11,738 bases of DNA from Methanomicrobiales archaeon (GCA_013415575.1 JAAEES010000017.1:1-11738), one strand, 5' to 3'; shown: positions 5,467 to 11,738, counted from the first letter of the stretch. Program-made: numbers and translations. The notes: a model not told the origin generated them from the sequence alone.

Positions 5467-8247
5467 GTGAGCAGCCCAGATATGCGCCAGATCGAGCGTG
5501 ACATCCTCCCGCTGTGGGAGCATGCGTTCGAGCCCGACCCTACCGATGGTGAGAAATTTTACCTGACCGTTGCATATCCCTACCCGAGCGGGGCTATGCA
5601 TGTCGGACATGGGAGAACCTACATTGCTCCCGATGTCATCGCCCGGTTCTGGAGAATGCGGGGGAGGACTGTCCTCTACCCCATGGCATTCCACGTAACC
5701 GGGGCCCCGGTAATCGGAATCTCAAAGCGTATTGCCCGGGGCGACCCGAAGGCCGTCTCGCTGTACCGCGATCTCTACAAGGTTCCGGACGACGTGCTCG
5801 CCCAATTCGTCGATCCTCTCGCCATCGTCCGGCATTTCTCGGAAGAGTACCAGCGGGTCATGAGTTCCTGCGGGATCTCCATCGACTGGAGGAGACGCTT
5901 CACCACCGTTGATCCCCAGTACAGCAAGTTTATCGAATGGCAGTGGAAACACCTGCGGGAAGGTAACCACGTGCTCAAAGGGGCACACCCGGTGCGGTAC
6001 TGTCCACAGTGTGATAACCCGGTCGGAGACCATGACCTGCTGGAAGGGGACAAAGCCGAGATCCTCAAATTCACCCTGGTGATGTTCCGGTGGAATGACA
6101 CCTTCATCCCCACGGCGACCCTCCGGCCGGAGACAATATATGGTGTGACCAACCTCTGGGTCAACCCTGAGGTGACCTATGTCCGCATCCTTCTCGACGG
6201 GGCACCCTGGATCGTCAGCAGGGAAGCCGCAGAGAAACTTTCGTTCCAGGATCACACTGTTGAGATCACCGGTGAAATCCCGGGAACGGACCTGATCGAC
6301 CAGACCGTCTCCCATCCCCTCTGCGGTGATGTTCCTGTCCTCCCGGCACGGTTCGTCGACCCGGACATGGCGAGCGGGATCGTCATGAGTGTTCCCGCCC
6401 ATGCCCCATTCGACTACATCGCACTCCGGGATCTCCAGACAGAGGGGAAGTATACCGGGATCGAGCCGGTGCCTCTGATCACCGTTCCCGGGTACGGCAC
6501 CGTTCCGGCAAAGGAGGCAGTCGAACGGGCAGGGGTCGCCAATCAGGATGACCCGCGGATGGAAGCCCTCACCCAGGAAGTGTACGGGGCCGAGTTCGCC
6601 CACGGCAGATTGTTTGACCGGTACGGCGGGAGTTCCGTCCGGGAAGCCCGGGACTCGGTCGCTTCCCTTATGATGGACCAGTACGGGTCTGTACCGATGT
6701 ACGAGTTCGATACCCGCTCGGTTGTCTGCCGGTGCGGCTCGAACGTCGTGGTCAAGATCCTGCACGACCAGTGGTTCCTCCAGTACAGCGACCCCGCATG
6801 GAAGGCACAGGTTACCGGGCTCATCGGCCGGATGGATCTCGTTCCTCCTGAGGTCAGGGCCGAGTTCGAACGGACGGTTGACTGGCTCAAGGACTGGGCA
6901 TGCACCCGGCGCGTAGGCCTTGGCACCCGGTTGCCATGGGACCCGGACTGGCTGATCGAACCCCTCTCTGATTCGACCGTGTACATGGCCTACTACACCA
7001 TCGCCCACCATCTCGCCACGGTTTCCGCCGACCTGCTGACCCCGGAGGTCTTTGATTACATTTACCTCGGGAAGGAGGCATCGGGACTTCCGGAGCGTGA
7101 GAAGCTCGACCTGATGAGGAAAGAGTTCCTGTTCTGGTATCCCTACGACTTCCGGTTTTCGGCAAAAGACCTGATATCAAACCACCTGACCTTCCAGCTC
7201 TTCCACCACGTTGCAATCTTCCCCGAACCCTGCCTGCCGAGAGGCATGGTAGTCTTCGGGATGGGGCTCCTGAACGGGGCAAAGATGTCCTCGTCCAAGG
7301 GCAACGTCTTCCTGCTGGAGGACGCAGTGGATGAGTTCGGTGCCGATACCGTCCGGATGTTCCTGGTGGGGAGCGCCGAGCCCTGGCAGGACTTCGACTG
7401 GAGAAACGAGCTGGTCAGCTCGACGCGGAAGCAGATAGACCGGTTCATGAATACGGTGCTCGAGTGTCAGGCAGGACAGGAAAGTGCCGGGAACCTCGAC
7501 CGCTGGCTGCAGAGCCGGCTCCAGGGCCACATTGCCAGGACCACCGAGGCCCTCGAACGGTTCCAGACCCGCCAGGCCCTCCAGGAGGCCTTCTTCGGGA
7601 TCGAGTCGGACCTCAAATGGTATCGTCGGAGACTGCCCGCGGGATCGGCAGGCAGTCTTTACCTGAAAGAGCTCTGCTCGGTATGGGTGCGGCTGCTCGC
7701 CCCAGTCATCCCGTTCACGTGCGAGTACCTCTGGAAGGAGCTCGGGGGTGACGATCTCGTCTCGTACGCACCCTGGCCGGTTACCGGTCCGGCAGCAGTC
7801 GACAGCCGCCTCGAGCTCGCCGAGGACCTTCTGGCGCGGACGGTAGAGGATATCGAGTCCATCCTGAAGATCATCCAGATCGTACCCTCCGCGATAGCCA
7901 TCTACACGGCGCCATCCTGGAAGAAACGGGTCTTCTCCGCAGTGGCTGCCGCCGAGAACAAGAACACGGTGGTCAGGGAGATCATGAAGGATGAAGAGAT
8001 GAGGAAGAGGGGGAAAGAGGTCACCGATACCGTGCGTCAGTGCACCACACTCATCCACCGCCTGCCGCCCCAGATTATTCAGCAGCTCATCGATGATCTT
8101 CCCGATGAAGGGGCTATCTTTTCGGCGGCCGCCGGGTTCCTCTCAAAAGAGTTTTCAGTTCCGGTCTCTGTCCGCGATGCGGGGGAGAGCTCGCATGCCA
8201 AGGCAGCCTTAGCCCTCCCCTTTAAACCTGCGATTGTGATCGAGTAG
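5467..8247 (+). CDS. leuS: Leucyl-tRNA synthetase, archaeal type (926 aa)
   Basis: This class I synthetase charges tRNA-Leu with leucine. Visible landmarks are the HIGH-type motif HVGH at 45-48 (in YPSGAMHVGHGR), the CP1 editing-domain segment LRPETIYG at 219-226, zinc-ribbon cysteines CPQC at 179-182 and CRC at 421-423, and KMSSSKG at 606-612. A C-terminal anticodon-binding and archaeal extension region follows. The length fits archaeal LeuRS. The start is GTG at 5467 with GAGGTGA at 5454-5460, six bases upstream. The gap to the upstream gene is 69 bases and contains only a five-T run (5412-5416), so read-through from the upstream operon is possible. The 3' end nearly touches the converging DUF5611 gene. 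Confidence 0.97.
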   Translation: MSSPDMRQIERDILPLWEHAFEPDPTDGEKFYLTVAYPYPSGAMHVGHGRTYIAPDVIARFWRMRGRTVLYPMAFHVTGAPVIGISKRIARGDPKAVSLYRDLYKVPDDVLAQFVDPLAIVRHFSEEYQRVMSSCGISIDWRRRFTTVDPQYSKFIEWQWKHLREGNHVLKGAHPVRYCPQCDNPVGDHDLLEGDKAEILKFTLVMFRWNDTFIPTATLRPETIYGVTNLWVNPEVTYVRILLDGAPWIVSREAAEKLSFQDHTVEITGEIPGTDLIDQTVSHPLCGDVPVLPARFVDPDMASGIVMSVPAHAPFDYIALRDLQTEGKYTGIEPVPLITVPGYGTVPAKEAVERAGVANQDDPRMEALTQEVYGAEFAHGRLFDRYGGSSVREARDSVASLMMDQYGSVPMYEFDTRSVVCRCGSNVVVKILHDQWFLQYSDPAWKAQVTGLIGRMDLVPPEVRAEFERTVDWLKDWACTRRVGLGTRLPWDPDWLIEPLSDSTVYMAYYTIAHHLATVSADLLTPEVFDYIYLGKEASGLPEREKLDLMRKEFLFWYPYDFRFSAKDLISNHLTFQLFHHVAIFPEPCLPRGMVVFGMGLLNGAKMSSSKGNVFLLEDAVDEFGADTVRMFLVGSAEPWQDFDWRNELVSSTRKQIDRFMNTVLECQAGQESAGNLDRWLQSRLQGHIARTTEALERFQTRQALQEAFFGIESDLKWYRRRLPAGSAGSLYLKELCSVWVRLLAPVIPFTCEYLWKELGGDDLVSYAPWPVTGPAAVDSRLELAEDLLARTVEDIESILKIIQIVPSAIAIYTAPSWKKRVFSAVAAAENKNTVVREIMKDEEMRKRGKEVTDTVRQCTTLIHRLPPQIIQQLIDDLPDEGAIFSAAAGFLSKEFSVPVSVRDAGESSHAKAALALPFKPAIVIE

Positions 8248-8258
8248 GAGCTACTCCT
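8242..8258. terminator. Inverted repeat holding both convergent stop codons
   Basis: GAGTAG (8242-8247) and CTACTC (8251-8256) are perfect inverted arms around a 3-base centre. The TAG of leuS lies in the left arm and the TAG of the DUF5611 gene in the right arm. An alternative fold pairs AGGAG with CTCCT (8246-8258). On the plus strand a six-T run follows at 8278-8283 inside the DUF5611 coding region. The stem is short, so a role in termination is uncertain. Confidence 0.35.
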
Positions 8259-8571
8259 CTTTCCCGACAGTCTTTGCTTTTTTCAACCGCTCTTTGGTCG
8301 AATACCCGGTAGCGATATCGAGATAACGCCTGAATTTCCGGTTCGTATCCAGGATCACCTCATCGCTGGCATCGGTATTCGACTCTGTATGCACGATCAG
8401 CGTCTTGCCGGTCTTTCCGATGGACACATCGAGGAACTTCAGGGCCCCGTAGCTGATCTGGTAGTGATCTCCGGCCTGGCGCACCTCGGCGCCGAAGCAC
8501 TCTTTCAGGGCATCGACCATTCGGGTACCGAGATCCTGAGTCAGTCCCCGCTTTACCGGATATTCTTGCAT
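8251..8571 (-). CDS. DUF5611 family protein (106 aa)
   Basis: This small conserved protein of methanogenic archaea has no known function. The family pattern is clear: an N-terminal 'MQEYPVKRG', a helix ending in 'LKECFG', a beta region leading to 'VHTESNT' and 'LDTNRKFRRYL', then 'TGYSTKER' before a lysine-rich tail. It looks like a compact soluble alpha/beta domain without metal-binding or membrane features. The ATG at 8571 gives the family's usual N-terminus. No clear ribosome-binding site precedes it, so it may be leaderless. It is divergent from the PAC2-family gene across only 35 bases and converges on leuS with a 3-base gap, so transcripts probably overlap at both ends. Confidence 0.8.
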   Translation of the reverse strand: MQEYPVKRGLTQDLGTRMVDALKECFGAEVRQAGDHYQISYGALKFLDVSIGKTGKTLIVHTESNTDASDEVILDTNRKFRRYLDIATGYSTKERLKKAKTVGKEE

Positions 8572-8606
8572 AATACTTTTTTACATGGAGGGGGTATGTT
8601 AAACTA

Positions 8607-9335
8607 ATGTCGCCGGATCCCAGTTCGGATATAAGGATATTCTCCCGTCCTCTGAGCCAGGAGGGCTCCTCAGTGCTCATGGGTTTTCCGGGGAGCGGTC
8701 TCGTTGGGAGTATCGCCCTGCAGTACATGGTCGACCAGCTTGAATTCGAGCAGATTGGCAGCATGAACAGCAAGTACTTCCCTCCGCTGGCCATGATGAA
8801 CCGGGGGGTTATTAATGTACCGGTCCGGTTCTACGAAAAAAACAATATCGCTGCCATCGTTGCCGATATTCCCATCCACCCCATGATCTGCTACGAGGTG
8901 GCAAACGGGATCATGGACTGGCTGATGCCCTACAAGGTGAAGGAAGTGGTCACCATCGCCGGCATCATCACCAACGAACCTGAAAAACGGGTCTTCGGGG
9001 TGGCGACCTCAGAAGAGGCCCTGCCGAGGATCCAGGAGAACACCATCATCCTTCCCATCGGCAGCATTTCAGGGATTGCAAGCAGCATCCTGACCGAATG
9101 CAAGATCAGGAATATCCATGCTTACGGGCTGCTCGGGGAGACCATCAATGCACCCGATCCCCGTGCCTCTGCAGCCTCGATCGAGGTCCTGAACAAGATG
9201 TATGACCTCGCCCTCGATGTGCAGCCGCTGCTCGAACAGGCGGAGGAGATTGAATCGACCATGCAGAAGCTCGCTGAACAGGTCCAGTCTGCCGAGGCCA
9301 TCCCGAAGAAAGAGCAATTACCAATGTATGGGTGA
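8607..9335 (+). CDS. PAC2 family protein (proteasome assembly chaperone-like, 242 aa)
   Basis: The PAC2 fold is recognised by the N-terminal 'MGFPGSGLVGSIALQYMVD', followed by 'VPVRFYEKNNIAAIVADIP', 'VVTIAGIITNEPEKRVFGVA' and 'AYGLLGETINAPDPRAS'. Archaeal relatives (PbaA/PbaB, COG2047) form homo-oligomers and some bind the 20S proteasome. After the core domain comes an acidic helix likely to form a coiled coil (about 205-230) and a flexible end, 'KKEQLPMYG'. The last three residues, M240-Y241-G242, fit the HbYX pattern by which proteasome activators dock. The ATG at 8607 lies 12 bases after a GGAGGGGG tract, a rather long spacing. The gene is followed directly by the DUF473 gene, with which it probably forms an operon. 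Whether it acts on the proteasome is inference. Confidence 0.88.
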   Translation: MSPDPSSDIRIFSRPLSQEGSSVLMGFPGSGLVGSIALQYMVDQLEFEQIGSMNSKYFPPLAMMNRGVINVPVRFYEKNNIAAIVADIPIHPMICYEVANGIMDWLMPYKVKEVVTIAGIITNEPEKRVFGVATSEEALPRIQENTIILPIGSISGIASSILTECKIRNIHAYGLLGETINAPDPRASAASIEVLNKMYDLALDVQPLLEQAEEIESTMQKLAEQVQSAEAIPKKEQLPMYG

Positions 9336-9340
9336 GTATC

Positions 9341-9733
9341 ATGAACTGCTACGCACTGACCAGTATTGCCCCCGAAATCATCCGGGAGCTCCAGCGGGGA
9401 AAAGCGCGGACAATTGAACTGCAGAGCACCCACAATGTTATCACCCTGGCAGGGCTCGAGCCGGGATCAGCAGTCTTCATGACATCGGAGAATCTCGAAG
9501 ACCTCACCCCTGGTGACTCCGGGATTATCGTCGAACTGATCGCACTCAGCATCACTATGAAGCGGATGGTGGAGTTCACCCAGGGTCTCCACTATGAAGA
9601 GCGGGAGCGAATGTCGGCCCGGATAAAAGTCCGGTGCATTGGATCTTCCACGGTCAAGAATGTCAGCCAGGAGAGCCTGATCCGGCCGGTAGCCGTTGAA
9701 GTGGTGAAATCGGCCTGCTACCACGCTCTCTGA
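9341..9733 (+). CDS. DUF473 family protein (130 aa)
   Basis: This is an archaeal protein of unknown function found mainly in methanogens. Family features include the start 'MNCYALTSIAPEIIRELQRG', a central 'LEPGSAVFMTS' strand-turn followed by 'LTPGDSGIIVELI', and the C-terminal 'RPVAVEVVKS'. The 'PG..VF.TS...DLTPGDSGII' region suggests a small beta barrel, possibly nucleic-acid or protein binding, but that is a guess. The ATG at 9341 is chosen because GGGTGA at 9330-9335 sits five bases ahead. An in-frame GTG at 9332 overlaps the PAC2 stop and would add three residues. Either way translation is probably coupled to the PAC2 gene. Confidence 0.82.
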   Translation: MNCYALTSIAPEIIRELQRGKARTIELQSTHNVITLAGLEPGSAVFMTSENLEDLTPGDSGIIVELIALSITMKRMVEFTQGLHYEERERMSARIKVRCIGSSTVKNVSQESLIRPVAVEVVKSACYHAL

Positions 9734-9738
9734 GACTC

Positions 9739-9747
9739 TTTTATTTT
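9739..9747 (+). terminator. T-rich terminator after the DUF473 gene
   Basis: TTTTATTTT begins six bases after the DUF473 stop. Archaeal RNA polymerase terminates at such T-tracts without needing a hairpin, so this likely ends the PAC2-DUF473 transcript before the tRNA gene. Confidence 0.45.
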
Positions 9748-9782
9748 CCAGGTACCGGGTATAAACGCCGTCCTGTTCCGAT

Positions 9783-9790
9783 AGTTAATA
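9783..9790 (+). promoter_or_regulatory. Possible TATA-like box upstream of tRNA-Arg
   Basis: AGTTAATA lies about 35 bases before the tRNA. Initiation about 25 bases downstream falls near 9812, inside or next to the near-palindrome CCCATA-G-TATGGG (9802-9814), leaving a short 5' leader to be removed by RNase P. Confidence 0.3.
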
Positions 9791-9820
9791 GTGGTGAAAC
9801 CCCCATAGTATGGGTTGCGA

Positions 9821-9895
9821 GGGCTTGTGGCTTAGCCAGGATAGAGCGCCGGGCTTCTAACCCGGATGTCGGGGGTTCGAATCCCTCCAGGCCCG
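9821..9895 (+). tRNA. tRNA-Arg (anticodon UCU)
   Basis: A full cloverleaf can be drawn. The acceptor strand GGGCTTG (9821-9827) pairs with CAGGCCC (9888-9894), followed by discriminator G. The anticodon stem is CCGGG/CCCGG around loop CTTCTAA, giving anticodon TCT (9856-9858), which reads AGA and possibly AGG. The T arm is GGGGG-TTCGAAT-CCCTC with one G-U pair. The 3' CCA is not encoded and no intron interrupts the anticodon loop. There is no T-run behind the gene, and an HNH-nuclease gene starts only 18 bases later, so the primary transcript probably continues into it. Confidence 0.96.
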
Positions 9896-9913
9896 TTCTC
9901 AGTTCCGGTGTGC

Positions 9914-10345
9914 ATGAACCACGAAATCCAGCTCCTGCTCTCGGCGTTTGACCGGTCCGCGGGACCGGCGTGCGGGGACCGGCCGGAGGCAAACGGGTTC
10001 AGGGCGCTCTGCTACACCTGCCCGTTCTCGGAACGACGTCATAACACCCTCTTCTGCAGCAGGTTCCGGAAGTCAGTCGGGGCCCGCTTCAAGTACGGGC
10101 TGCCGGCGTGGAGAGCGACCCGCGATGCGATACGTGAGCGCGACGGACACCGGTGCATGATCTGCGGATCCTCCCGAAGTCTCCACGTTCACCACCGCGA
10201 TCACGATCCGACCCATGACTGTGCTGCAAACCTGATCACGCTCTGCGAGTACTGCCATGCGAGGGTGCATAGTGAGGAGCGCCGGAACGGAGGCGCAGCG
10301 CGGGTGGAGGCGGTGCTTGCCGCACGCCGCCATACTTCTGCGTGA
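9914..10345 (+). CDS. HNH endonuclease domain protein (143 aa)
   Basis: The C-terminal half is an HNH nuclease with a zinc-ribbon frame: C81-x2-C84, the catalytic-type 'HVHHRDHD' (H91, H93, H94), N106 in 'ANLITLC', then C111-x2-C114-H115 and H119. The N-terminal half holds four more cysteines (C20, C33, C36, C48) in 'LCYTCPFSERRHNTLFC', which may form a second metal site. I do not recognise that part. The protein is soluble and basic. No restriction, methylase or intein partner is nearby, so DNA repair, a stand-alone nuclease or RNA cleavage are all open. The frame extends upstream into the tRNA, so the first plausible starts are GTG 9908 or ATG 9914. ATG is chosen, preceded by a weak GGTG. 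Confidence 0.82.
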   Translation: MNHEIQLLLSAFDRSAGPACGDRPEANGFRALCYTCPFSERRHNTLFCSRFRKSVGARFKYGLPAWRATRDAIRERDGHRCMICGSSRSLHVHHRDHDPTHDCAANLITLCEYCHARVHSEERRNGGAARVEAVLAARRHTSA

Positions 10346-10377
10346 AAAGGCACACCTTCCGGGACGTTATCAGCGGG

Positions 10378-10404
10378 TCCCTGCCAGGGATATCAGGTTT
10401 TTTT
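10378..10404 (+). terminator. Hairpin plus T-run after the HNH gene
   Basis: TCCCTGCCAGGGA (10378-10390) is a perfect short inverted repeat, followed after seven bases by seven consecutive T (10398-10404). It probably ends the tRNA-Arg/HNH transcript. Confidence 0.55.
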
Positions 10405-10441
10405 CATGCATGACCGTGAATAACATCCGTTCCACGAAAAA

Positions 10442-10457
10442 TGCAGGCATCCCTGCA
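10442..10457. repeat. Small inverted repeat between converging transcripts
   Basis: TGCAGG (10442-10447) and CCTGCA (10452-10457) form a six-base-pair stem with a CATC loop. It lies between the HNH terminator and the nusA T-run. No gene is seen in 10346-10534, and this repeat may simply add to bidirectional transcript ending. Confidence 0.35.
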
Positions 10458-10515
10458 GAGGGAAATTATCCCGGACACCCTGGTAATTGAACGACAATCG
10501 CCAGCAATCGGGCGT

Positions 10516-10532
10516 AATAAAAATAAAAAAAA
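10516..10532 (-). terminator. T-tract ending the rpoA2-rpl30e-nusA transcript
   Basis: On the minus strand, a run of eight T, then ATTTTTATT, begins just after the nusA stop codon. Such a tract is a strong archaeal intrinsic terminator. It suggests that the operon ends here rather than continuing into rps12. Confidence 0.65.
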
Positions 10533-10534
10533 GG

Positions 10535-10981
10535 TCAGGAGTCCTCGTCGGTAACGAGCATCACGTCGGCGATATCATGCTGGCGGAGTGCCAGTTTCTT
10601 GGCCTTGAAGATGTTTTTGCCTTCCTTTCCTATCGCGATTCCCCGGTCCTCAGGCCTGACCTCGACATGGGCCACCTGGCCGTCATCGCTCTCATCGAAC
10701 TCGATACTGGTCACCTGGGCAGGGAGGAAACAGTTCTTCAGGAACTGTTCGGGGCTGGTGGAGTACTCGACCACTTCGATCTTCTTGCCCATGACCTCCA
10801 TGGCCTTCTTGATGCTTGCCCCCTTCTTCCCGATGGCAAGACCCATCTCTCCGGGATTCACCACGAAGATGAGCCGGTTGTTCCGGTCATCGATGACACA
10901 GTCCCTGCTCCCGGCCCCGGTGAGCCGCTCGAACTGTGAGATGAGGTGCATACAGTCCTCGGTCAGCACGATCTCAGACAT
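10535..10981 (-). CDS. nusA: Archaeal NusA-like transcription factor with two KH domains (148 aa)
   Basis: This short archaeal NusA homologue consists only of the two KH RNA-binding domains and lacks the bacterial RNA polymerase-binding and S1 domains. The KH loops are visible as 'GLAIGKKGASIKKA' and 'GIAIGKEGKNIFKAKKLA'. It is thought to bind nascent RNA during elongation or termination, but its archaeal role is not well defined. The ATG at 10981 is used because AAGGTGTG lies upstream (10990-10998). The in-frame GTG at 10990 would be too close to that site. It begins five bases after the rpl30e stop and is the last gene of the operon here. Confidence 0.92.
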   Translation of the reverse strand: MSEIVLTEDCMHLISQFERLTGAGSRDCVIDDRNNRLIFVVNPGEMGLAIGKKGASIKKAMEVMGKKIEVVEYSTSPEQFLKNCFLPAQVTSIEFDESDDGQVAHVEVRPEDRGIAIGKEGKNIFKAKKLALRQHDIADVMLVTDEDS

Positions 10982-10986
10982 CGCGT

Positions 10987-11277
10987 TCACACCTTCTTCA
11001 GACTGAGAATATCCGATTCGCCGGGGCTGACCACGGCGAGTGCACTGACCATGAACGGTTTCCCGCAGGCCTTTCCGAGCTGGACGCCCGAACCATCAAA
11101 GGTGTACACAAAGAGATCGGTCTGTACTGCGAGCGATTCCCTGAATTTTTCCGGGCAGTTGTTGGCCAGAACGACCAGCTGTGCCTTGCCCTCATTGATG
11201 CAGTGTTCAGTTTTGTTCTGGCCAAGAATGACCTCACCGGTCTTGATGGCCCTTCTCAAAGATACGTTAAAATCCAT
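10987..11277 (-). CDS. rpl30e: Ribosomal protein L30e (96 aa)
   Basis: This is a large-subunit ribosomal protein of the L7Ae/L30e family. The family pattern is present: 'LRRAIKTGEVILGQNKT' near the N-terminus, 'GKAQLVVLANNCPE' in the central strand-helix, then 'VYTFDGSGVQLGKACGKPF', the usual end of the RNA-binding fold. The length is normal. Its ATG shares one base with the TAA of rpoA2 and has AGGAGA at 11284-11289 as ribosome-binding site, so it is translationally coupled to the polymerase gene. The order rpoA2-rpl30e-nusA is classical for archaea. Confidence 0.95.
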   Translation of the reverse strand: MDFNVSLRRAIKTGEVILGQNKTEHCINEGKAQLVVLANNCPEKFRESLAVQTDLFVYTFDGSGVQLGKACGKPFMVSALAVVSPGESDILSLKKV

Positions 11278-11738
11278 TACAATTCTCCTAGTTTCAAAGG
11301 TTTCGCGATAAGTTTGACATCCCCGGTTCCGAGCTGGATAGGCTGGCCCACGATGACGTTCTCCGTGACACCAGACAGTTCATCGACCTCGTTGGCAACC
11401 GCGGCATCGAGCAGATGGTTCACGGTCACCTCGAAGGCGGCCCTCGAGAGGACACTTTCCTTCTCACCGGCAATCCCATGGCGTCCGATCTGCTTGACCT
11501 CCCCTTCCATGCACATCATGTCAGCTACCAGCATGATGTGCCGCACATCGACAAGGATGCCCTGTTCAGAGAGGGTGGACAGCGCCTCGTAGATTATGGC
11601 ATTACGTGCTGCTTCGATCCCGAGAACCTGGGATATTTCGCTGATGTTGTTGGTACGGGTTCTGGTCGTGTCGACGCCCTCGACATCAAACACGTCTTTT
11701 AGGTTGGAGCCTTCAGTATAAAGGATATACTCTCCGCT
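11277..11738 (-). CDS. rpoA2: RNA polymerase subunit A'' C-terminal part (5' end outside window)
   Basis: The C-terminal 153 residues of archaeal RNA polymerase subunit A'' (equivalent to the end of bacterial beta-prime and Rpb1) are visible. Diagnostic segments are 'YTEGSNLKDVFDVEGVD', 'RTRTNNISEISQVLGIEAAR', 'DVRHIMLVADMMC' and 'GRHGIAGEKESVLSRAAFE', which include catalytic-centre jaw and trigger-adjacent helices. The frame runs unbroken through the window edge at 11738, so the GTG at 11693 is an internal valine codon, not a start. The TAA stop overlaps the rpl30e ATG by one base. Confidence 0.96.
   Translation of the reverse strand, partial: SGEYILYTEGSNLKDVFDVEGVDTTRTRTNNISEISQVLGIEAARNAIIYEALSTLSEQGILVDVRHIMLVADMMCMEGEVKQIGRHGIAGEKESVLSRAAFEVTVNHLLDAAVANEVDELSGVTENVIVGQPIQLGTGDVKLIAKPLKLGEL

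Noticed and set aside
5722..7011. A 429-codon open frame on the minus strand inside leuS
   Set aside because: It lies entirely opposite a clearly conserved synthetase. Its translation is rich in Gly, Pro, Asp and Arg with no recognisable motif, as expected from the antisense of a GC-biased gene.
7177..8058. A 293-codon minus-strand frame inside leuS
   Set aside because: Antisense shadow of the synthetase with no domain signature.
9866..9913. Longer start for the HNH gene
   Set aside because: The extension translates the anticodon arm and T arm of tRNA-Arg, so it is a chance open frame.
9821..10345. tRNA-Arg as an integration site with the HNH gene as element cargo
   Set aside because: No duplicated tRNA 3' end, integrase gene or direct repeat is visible in the window, and the base composition does not stand out.
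10257..10490. A 77-codon plus-strand frame across the end of the HNH gene
   Set aside because: It overlaps the HNH gene in another frame, runs across its terminator, and shows no protein-like pattern.

Overview
The window is a piece of a methanogenic archaeal chromosome, most likely from Methanomicrobiales (Methanoregula/Methanosphaerula-like). Evidence is the archaeal RNA polymerase A''-L30e-NusA gene order, an archaeal-type leucyl-tRNA synthetase, two archaeal families of unknown function (DUF473 and DUF5611), a PIN-ATPase-KH protein, AT-rich TATA-like boxes close to start codons, GGTGA/GGAGG ribosome-binding sites with GTG and TTG starts, and a tRNA gene without encoded CCA. Genes are tightly packed and fairly GC-rich. 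I see no insertion sequence, CRISPR array, phage gene or toxin-antitoxin pair.

Layout. Bases 1-219 (+) hold the tail of an unidentified gene whose stop overlaps the start of a 43-residue single-membrane-span protein. A hairpin separates these from two minus-strand genes: a tandem V4R-domain protein (313-1443) and a protein of unknown function (1567-2220). Divergent from these is a plus-strand run: an A24-family prepilin peptidase, hisI, a PIN/secretion-ATPase/KH protein, then leuS (to 8247). leuS converges on a DUF5611 gene (8251-8571, -), and the two stop codons lie in one small inverted repeat. Divergent from DUF5611 are a PAC2-family protein ending in an HbYX-like tail and, overlapping or abutting it, a DUF473 protein. 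Next comes tRNA-Arg(UCU), with an HNH-nuclease gene only 18 bases behind it, ended by a hairpin plus T-run. The right end carries, on the minus strand, the 3' part of rpoA2, rpl30e and a nusA-like gene, closing with a strong T-run.

How the genes work together. Most of the window is information processing (RNA polymerase, NusA, L30e, LeuRS, tRNA-Arg, the RNA-binding PIN/KH protein), plus histidine biosynthesis and pilin/archaellin processing. The least understood parts are the V4R protein, the 1567-2220 protein, the PAC2-DUF473 pair and the tRNA-HNH tandem. I did not find a convincing new multi-gene defence or metabolic system. The best leads are the PAC2 protein's possible proteasome-docking tail, the likely tRNA-HNH co-transcript, and the split of the classical archaeal rpo/str gene cluster after nusA.
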